Positions 1-6,000 of a stretch of DNA of 8,059 nucleotides are shown here, in pieces (positions within the stretch are counted from its first letter, which is position 1; each line of letters begins with the position of its first letter). The stretch spans positions 1 through 8,059 of the forward strand of contig JBJTRF010000242.1 of the NCBI GenBank assembly GCA_046076025.1, given 5' to 3'. Origin of the DNA: UBA668 sp046076025 (lineage in GTDB: Bacteria; Actinomycetota; Acidimicrobiia; Acidimicrobiales; Ilumatobacteraceae). The notes beneath the pieces are model-generated. The model had not been told where the DNA came from. It made no database searches and was given only the letters and a program-made list of their open reading frames with translations. The translations under genes and the position numbers were made by a program.

Positions 1-1
1 C

Positions 2-76
2 GTGGTGGTGACCACCGGAGGTGGCGACTCGGTGCCGGCAGGAGTGCTCGGCGCCACCGCCGACGACTTCGACTAC
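2..76 (+). repeat. IPT/TIG repeat 0, C-terminal part only
   Basis: This is the last 25 residues of a repeat cut by the window edge. It begins in the V-V-V-T-T-G-G-G strand and loop and ends in A-D-D-F-D-Y, the closing strand shared by the array. It shows that the array continues upstream. Confidence 0.85.
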
Positions 77-3000
77 ACGGCGCCCACGCCGACGGTGACG
101 AGCCTGTCCCCGAACTTCGGGGCGATCGCCGGCGGCACGACGGTGACCATCACGGGCACCGGCTTCGTCACCGGGGCCACGGTGCTGTTCGGCACCGAGC
201 CCGGCCTGTCGCCCAACGTCACCTCGCCGACCTCGATGACGATCGTCTCGCCGGCTGGGTCGCTCGGCGTCGTCGACGTGAAGGTCACCACCGCCGGGGG
301 ACCGTCGTCCACCACCGGCGGCGGCGACAACTTCACCTATGCCGACCAGCCCACCGTCACTGGCCTCTCGGCGACGGCCGGCCCGGTCGCCGGCGGCGCC
401 ACGATCACCGTGTCGGGTTCGGGCTTCCTTGCCGGCAGCACCACGGCGCGGTTCAACTCGACAGCGGCAACCAATGTCAGCGTGGTGTCTCCCACGTCGC
501 TCACCCTCACCGTGCCGGCGTCGGCCGTGGCGGGCACCGTCGACGTGTTCGTCACCACGATCGCCGGCACGTCCACTGCATCGGCCGCATCGGCGTACTC
601 GTACGTAGCGGTGCCGGTGATCAGCGGTCTGTCGCCGAGCTCGGGCCCGCTCGGCGGCGGCACCTCGGTCGTGATCTCGGGCTCCAACCTCGCCAACGCG
701 ACGTCGGTCACCTTCGACGGCGTTGCCGGCACGGTCACCGCCAATACGCCCACGTCGATCACCGTCACCTCGCCGTCGCGGGCCACTGCGGGCGCCGTGC
801 CAGTGGTGGTCACCACGGTCGGCGGATCGTCGACACCCGGCGGCACCTCCACGTTCACCTACGTCGCCCGCCCGGTGGTCAGCCAGCTGACGCCGGCATC
901 GGGCACGTGGCGCGGCGGCACCACGGTGGTGATCAACGGCTCGAACCTCACCGGAGCGCTCGAGGTGTCGTTCGGTAGCACTGCCGCCACCACGTTCACG
1001 GTGAACTCGGCCTCGCAGATCACCGCCACTGCGCCGGCCAGCGTGGTTGCGGCGGATGTGTTCGTGACGGTGAGGACCGTCGGCGGCACGTCGGCCACCG
1101 GCACCGACAGCACCTACACCTACTTCATCCCGCGCCCGGTCGTCACCTCGGTGACGCCGTCGTTCGGCCTGCTCGCCGGCGGCAACCAGGTCACCATCGT
1201 CGGCACCGACCTCGACGAATTGCAGTCGGTCACCATCGGCGGTGCCGCTGCCGCCGTGGTCTCGGGCACCGCCACGCAGATCGTGGTCACCGTTCCCGAG
1301 CGCCTCACCCGCGGGACCGTCGACGTGATCGTCACCACGCTGGCGACCCAACCCTCAGCTGGTGGTGCCGGCAGCCAGTACACCTACGTCACCACGCCCA
1401 CCGTCACCGACGTCAGCCCGTCCACCGGCACCGTCGATGGCGGCACCAGCGTCACGATCACCGGTACCGACTTCTACACGGTCACCGGTGTCACGTTCGG
1501 CGGCGTGAACGCCACCACGTTCACCGTGGTGAACCCGACCACGATCACGGCCACCACCGCATCGACGCTCACAGCCTCGACGGTGAACGTGAGCGTGACT
1601 GCGCTGGGCGGCACCTCGGCCTACAACGGCACGCTCGACAACTTCACCTTCACCACGGCGGCGCCGGCGATCACGTCGATCTCGCCGGCGAACAGCCCGA
1701 TCGCCGGCACCGGCACGATCACCATCACGGGCACCAGCTTCGCCGGCCCGGCCTCGGTGTTCTTCGGTGACGTCGAGGCAACGGGTGTCGTGGTGGTGAG
1801 CCGCACGCAGATCACGGCGACGATTCCCGCTGCGTCGGCTGGCGGCACGGTACGAGTGCGCGTGGTCACCCCCGGCGGCACGTCACCCGACACCGCCGCC
1901 GACGACTTCACGTACGCGAGCGCACCGTCGATCGACCAGATCTCGCCCGCTGTCGGCTCGGTGGTGGGCGGCACTGTCGTCACCATCACGGGCACCGACT
2001 TCGTCGGCGTGAGCACCTCGACCGGCGTCACCTTCGATGGCGTGGCCGCCACGTCGATCGTCGTCAACAGCTCGACATCGATCACGGCCACGGCGCCGTC
2101 ACGCGCGAGTGCGGGGATCATCGACGTGCGCGTCATCGGCGTGGCCGGCACGTCGGCCAACACCGCCGCCGACGACTTCCGGTACTACGCCGTGCCCGTC
2201 ATCACGTCGCTGTCGCCGGTCCGCAGTTCGCTCGACGGCGCAAGCGTGACGATCAATGGCGAGAACCTGCTCGGCGTCACCAGTGTGACGGTCGGCGGAG
2301 CGCCCGCGGCCATCCAGGCCGGCGGCACCGACACGGTGCTCACGGTGACGGCTCCGTCGCGGGCGACAGCCGGCACGGTCGACGTGCGGGTCACCACGCC
2401 GGGCGGCATCTCTGCGAATACCGCCGCCGACAACTTCCGCTACGTGGCAGCCCCGACGGTGACGTTGCTGTCGCGCACGTCGGGCCCCGTCGCCGGCGGC
2501 CAGTCGATCACGATCACGGGTACCGACTTCGTCGACGTGAACGTGTTGACCGGCGTGACGTTCGGCGGCGTCGCCGCCACGGGCGTGACGGTGGTGTCGG
2601 AGACCGAGATCACCGCCACGATCCCGGCTGCTGCCGCTGGCGCCGCCGGCATCGCCCAGGTGACGGTCACGGCGCTGGGTGGCACCTCATCCACCGACGG
2701 CACCGCCAACGACTACCGCTACTTCGCCATCCCGGCCGTCGCCTCGCTGCAGCCGGCCAGCGGCACCGTGTCGGGCGGCACGACGGTGACGATCACCGGC
2801 CAGAACCTGCTTGGTGTCACGGGCGTGGTGTTCGGCAGCGCGGCCGCCTCCGTGCAGCCCGGCGGCACCGACACCCAGCTCACCGTGATCTCGCCCGCCG
2901 GCACCGCCGGCGAGGTGCAGGTGCGAGTCACCACCCCGGGCGGCACGTCCGACATCGGCGCCGGTAGCGCCTTCACCTATGTGTCGATTCCGGTGGTCAG

Positions 3001-6000
3001 CGAGGTGAACCCCAACAAGGGCCCGGTGGCCGGCGGCGGCACCGTCACCATCACCGGCTCGAACTTCACCGGGGCGACGTCGGTGAAGTTCGGCGCAGCA
3101 TCGGCGGCGTTCACGGTCGACGACGACTCCACCATCACGGCCACCGTGCCATCAGGTGCAGCTGGCACCGTCGACGTCGTCGTCACCACCACCGGCGGCC
3201 CGTCGTCGACCGCCGGCAGCGGCAACGACTACTCGTACTTCGCCGTGCCGGCAGTGACGTCGCTGTCGCCGGCCTCCGGTCCCGAGGAGGCGGGCACGTC
3301 GGTGGTGATCAGCGGTGACAACCTGACGGGTGCCACCGAGGTGATGTTCGGCGAGTCGCCAGCGGTGTCGTTCACCATTGCGTCGGGCGTGATCACCGCC
3401 GTGGCACCCGCCGGGACGAAGGGCACGGTGCAGGTCACGGTCACCACACCCGGCGGCACGTCATCCGTCAGCGGCAGCGGCAATGACTACCGCTACTACG
3501 CGAAGCCCGCCGTTGCGTCGCTGGCGCCCTCGTCGGGCCCGCTTGCGGCCGGCACGTCGGTCACCATCAACGGCACCAACCTCGAGGGCGTCACCTCGGT
3601 GCTGTTCGGCACGACCACGATCACCACGTTCAGCCTCGCCAGCGATACCGCCATCACGCTGTCGGCGCCGGCGGGTGCCGCTGGCGGCGTGCAGGTGCGC
3701 GTCACCACGCCGGGCGGCACGTCGGACGCTGTCGCCGGCAGCCTGTACACGTACGTTGCGCTGCCGGTGGTGTCGTCGCTCTCGAAGACCTCGGCGCCGC
3801 TGTCGGGTACGTCGCTCACGATCACGGGCCTCAACCTCACCGGTGCGACCGCAGTGAAGTTCGGCAGCGAGAGCGCTGCCTTCACCGTCGTCGACAGCAC
3901 CACCATCACCACCACGGCACCGTCGGTACTCGCGAAGGGCACGGTGCAGGTCACGGTCACCACGGCGGGCGGCACCTCGTCGACCACGGGATCGGGTGAC
4001 GACTTCCGCTACGTCGACGTGCCGGTGATCGACTCGCTCACGCCAGCCGCCGGGCCGATCGCCGGCGAGCAGACCGTCGTCATCGCCGGCTCCGAGTTCG
4101 TCGGCGTCACGGCGGTGCGCTTCGGCGACAACCTCGCCAGCGTCGTCAACGTCACCGACACGTCGATTACCGTCACCACACCTGCCGGTGCCGTCGGCCA
4201 GGTCGACGTCAGCGTCACCGCCGTCGGCGGCAGCACGGCGAACACGGCTGCCGACAACTACCGCTACTACGCGATCCCGGTGATCTCGTCGCTCACCCCG
4301 TCGCGTGGCCCGCTCGGCGGCACCTCAGTCACGATTGCCGGCCAGAACCTGCTGGGTGTCACCTCGGTCACCTTCGACGGCACGGCAGCCACCATCGTCA
4401 GCGCAGTCTCCGACACGTCGATCACTGTCACGGCGCCGGCACGGGCCGCCGGCACCGTGAACGTCGTCGTCACCACGCCCGGCGGCCCGTCGGCCAACAC
4501 GGCCAACGACGATTTCCGCTATGTGGGCCTGACGACGGTCACCAGCGTCGACCCAGCTGTCGGCCCTGTCGGCGGCGGCACGGTCGTCACGATCACCGGC
4601 ACCAACTTCGTGGGCGTGGACGTCCTCACCGGCGTCACGGTGGGCGGCATCGCCGCAACCGGAGTGGTGGTCGACACCGAGTCGCAGATCACCGCCACGG
4701 TGCCGGCCTCGGTGTCGGGTGCCGGCATCGTCGACGTGGTGGTCACCGGCGTGGGCGGTGCGTCGTCGCCCACCGGCACGGCCAACGACTTCCGGTACTA
4801 CGCGATGCCGGTCGTGGAGACCGTGTCGCCCAACGCCGGTCCGATCGCCGGCGGGCAGACCGTCGTCATCGGCGGCCAGAACCTGCTCGGCGTCACCGCC
4901 GTGAAGTTCGGCACCGCCACGGCCACCGTCACCGCCTCGAGCGAGACATCGCTCACCGTCACTGCGCCGGCCAACGCCAAGGGCACCATCAGCGTCACCG
5001 TGGCCACGCCCGGCGGCACCACGTCGGCCGTCGGCACCGACAACGACTACACCTACTTCGAGATCCCGGCGGTGACGGCAGTGGCACCCTCGCGCGGACC
5101 GCTCGGCGGCACCGTGGTGACGATCACCGGCCAGAACCTGCTGGGCGTCACGGCCGTCAGCTTCGGCGGCACGCTGGCCTCCACGTTCAATGCCACTTCC
5201 GACACGTCCATCACGGTGACCACGCCGACGCGGCCGGCCGGCACGGTGCAGGTGTCGGTCACCACGCCGGGCGGCACGTCATCCACGGCGGGGGACGGCG
5301 ACGAGTTCCGCTTCGTCGGCCTGCCCGTGGTCGACTCGGTCACGCCCGCATCCGGGCCCGTTGCCGGCGGCACGCCGGTGACGATCATCGGATCGAACTT
5401 CGTCGACGTGAACGTCGCCACCGGTGTCACGTTCGGCGGCGTGGCGGCGACCAACGTGGTCGTGAAGTCCGAGACCGAGATCACTGCCACGGTGCCGGCA
5501 TCGACCACCGGCGCCGGCACCGTGCAGGTCGAGGTCACCGGTATCGGCGGCACCTCGCTGACGGCGGGCACCGGCAACGACTATCGCTACTTCGCGATGC
5601 CGGTGGTCGGCACCGTCAGCCCGACGGCGGGCCCCACCACCGGCGGCACCTCGGTGACCATCACCGGGCAAAACCTGCTGGGCGTCACGGCGGTGTCGTT
5701 CGGCGCCACGGCAGCGGTCACCTTCACGGCCACCTCCGATACCTCGATCACGGTCACCAGTCCGGCTCGGGCGGCGGGCACGGTGGCCATCACCGTCACC
5801 ACGCCCGGCGGCACCTCTACGCCGGTCGGCACCGAGGCCGACTTCCGCTACTTCCTGCAGCCGGCCGTCAGCTCGATCGTGCCGGCGCACAGCGCGCAGG
5901 CCGGCCGCGAGGTGGTCATCAACGGCTCCAACTTCCTCGGCGTCACCTCGGTGAAGTTCGGCGATGCGCTGGCCACCACCTTCACCGTCGACAGCGACAT

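Larger units (their letters stand above)
1916..2980 (+). repeat. Two-repeat unit in two copies (8-9 and 10-11)
   Basis: Each copy has one long-class repeat followed by an L-L-G-V-T repeat: 1916-2443 (528 bases) and 2444-2980 (537 bases). Repeats 9 and 11 share the otherwise absent Q-x-G-G-T-D-T-x-L-T-V segment, with the 14 bases ggcggcaccgacac identical. A duplication of the pair is inferred. Confidence 0.65.
4268..5056 (+). repeat. Three-repeat unit, copy A (repeats 17-19)
   Basis: The order is a shortened-turn L-L-G-V-T repeat, a 92-residue long-class repeat beginning V-G-L, and an A-M-P-V-V L-L-G-V-T repeat. The unit is 789 bases. The same order with the same member-specific marks follows immediately in copy B. 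Confidence 0.75.
5057..5851 (+). repeat. Three-repeat unit, copy B (repeats 20-22)
   Basis: Member by member it matches copy A: P-S-R-G-P-L-G-G-T in the first, V-G-L and the long insertion in the second, A-M-P-V-V-x-T-V-S-P in the third. It is 795 bases. A tandem duplication of the triplet is the simplest reading. Confidence 0.75.

Noticed and set aside
339..4904. Plus-strand Arg/Pro/Ser-rich open frames at 339-608, 2037-2249, 3483-3857 and 4719-4904
   Set aside because: All lie in a different frame within the giant gene, have composition typical of shifted GC-rich coding sequence, and show no domain.
5279..5890. Minus-strand open frame of 203 codons, rich in Arg, Gly, Asp and His
   Set aside because: It is another antisense frame of the repeats with a typical high-GC out-of-frame composition and no recognisable domain.
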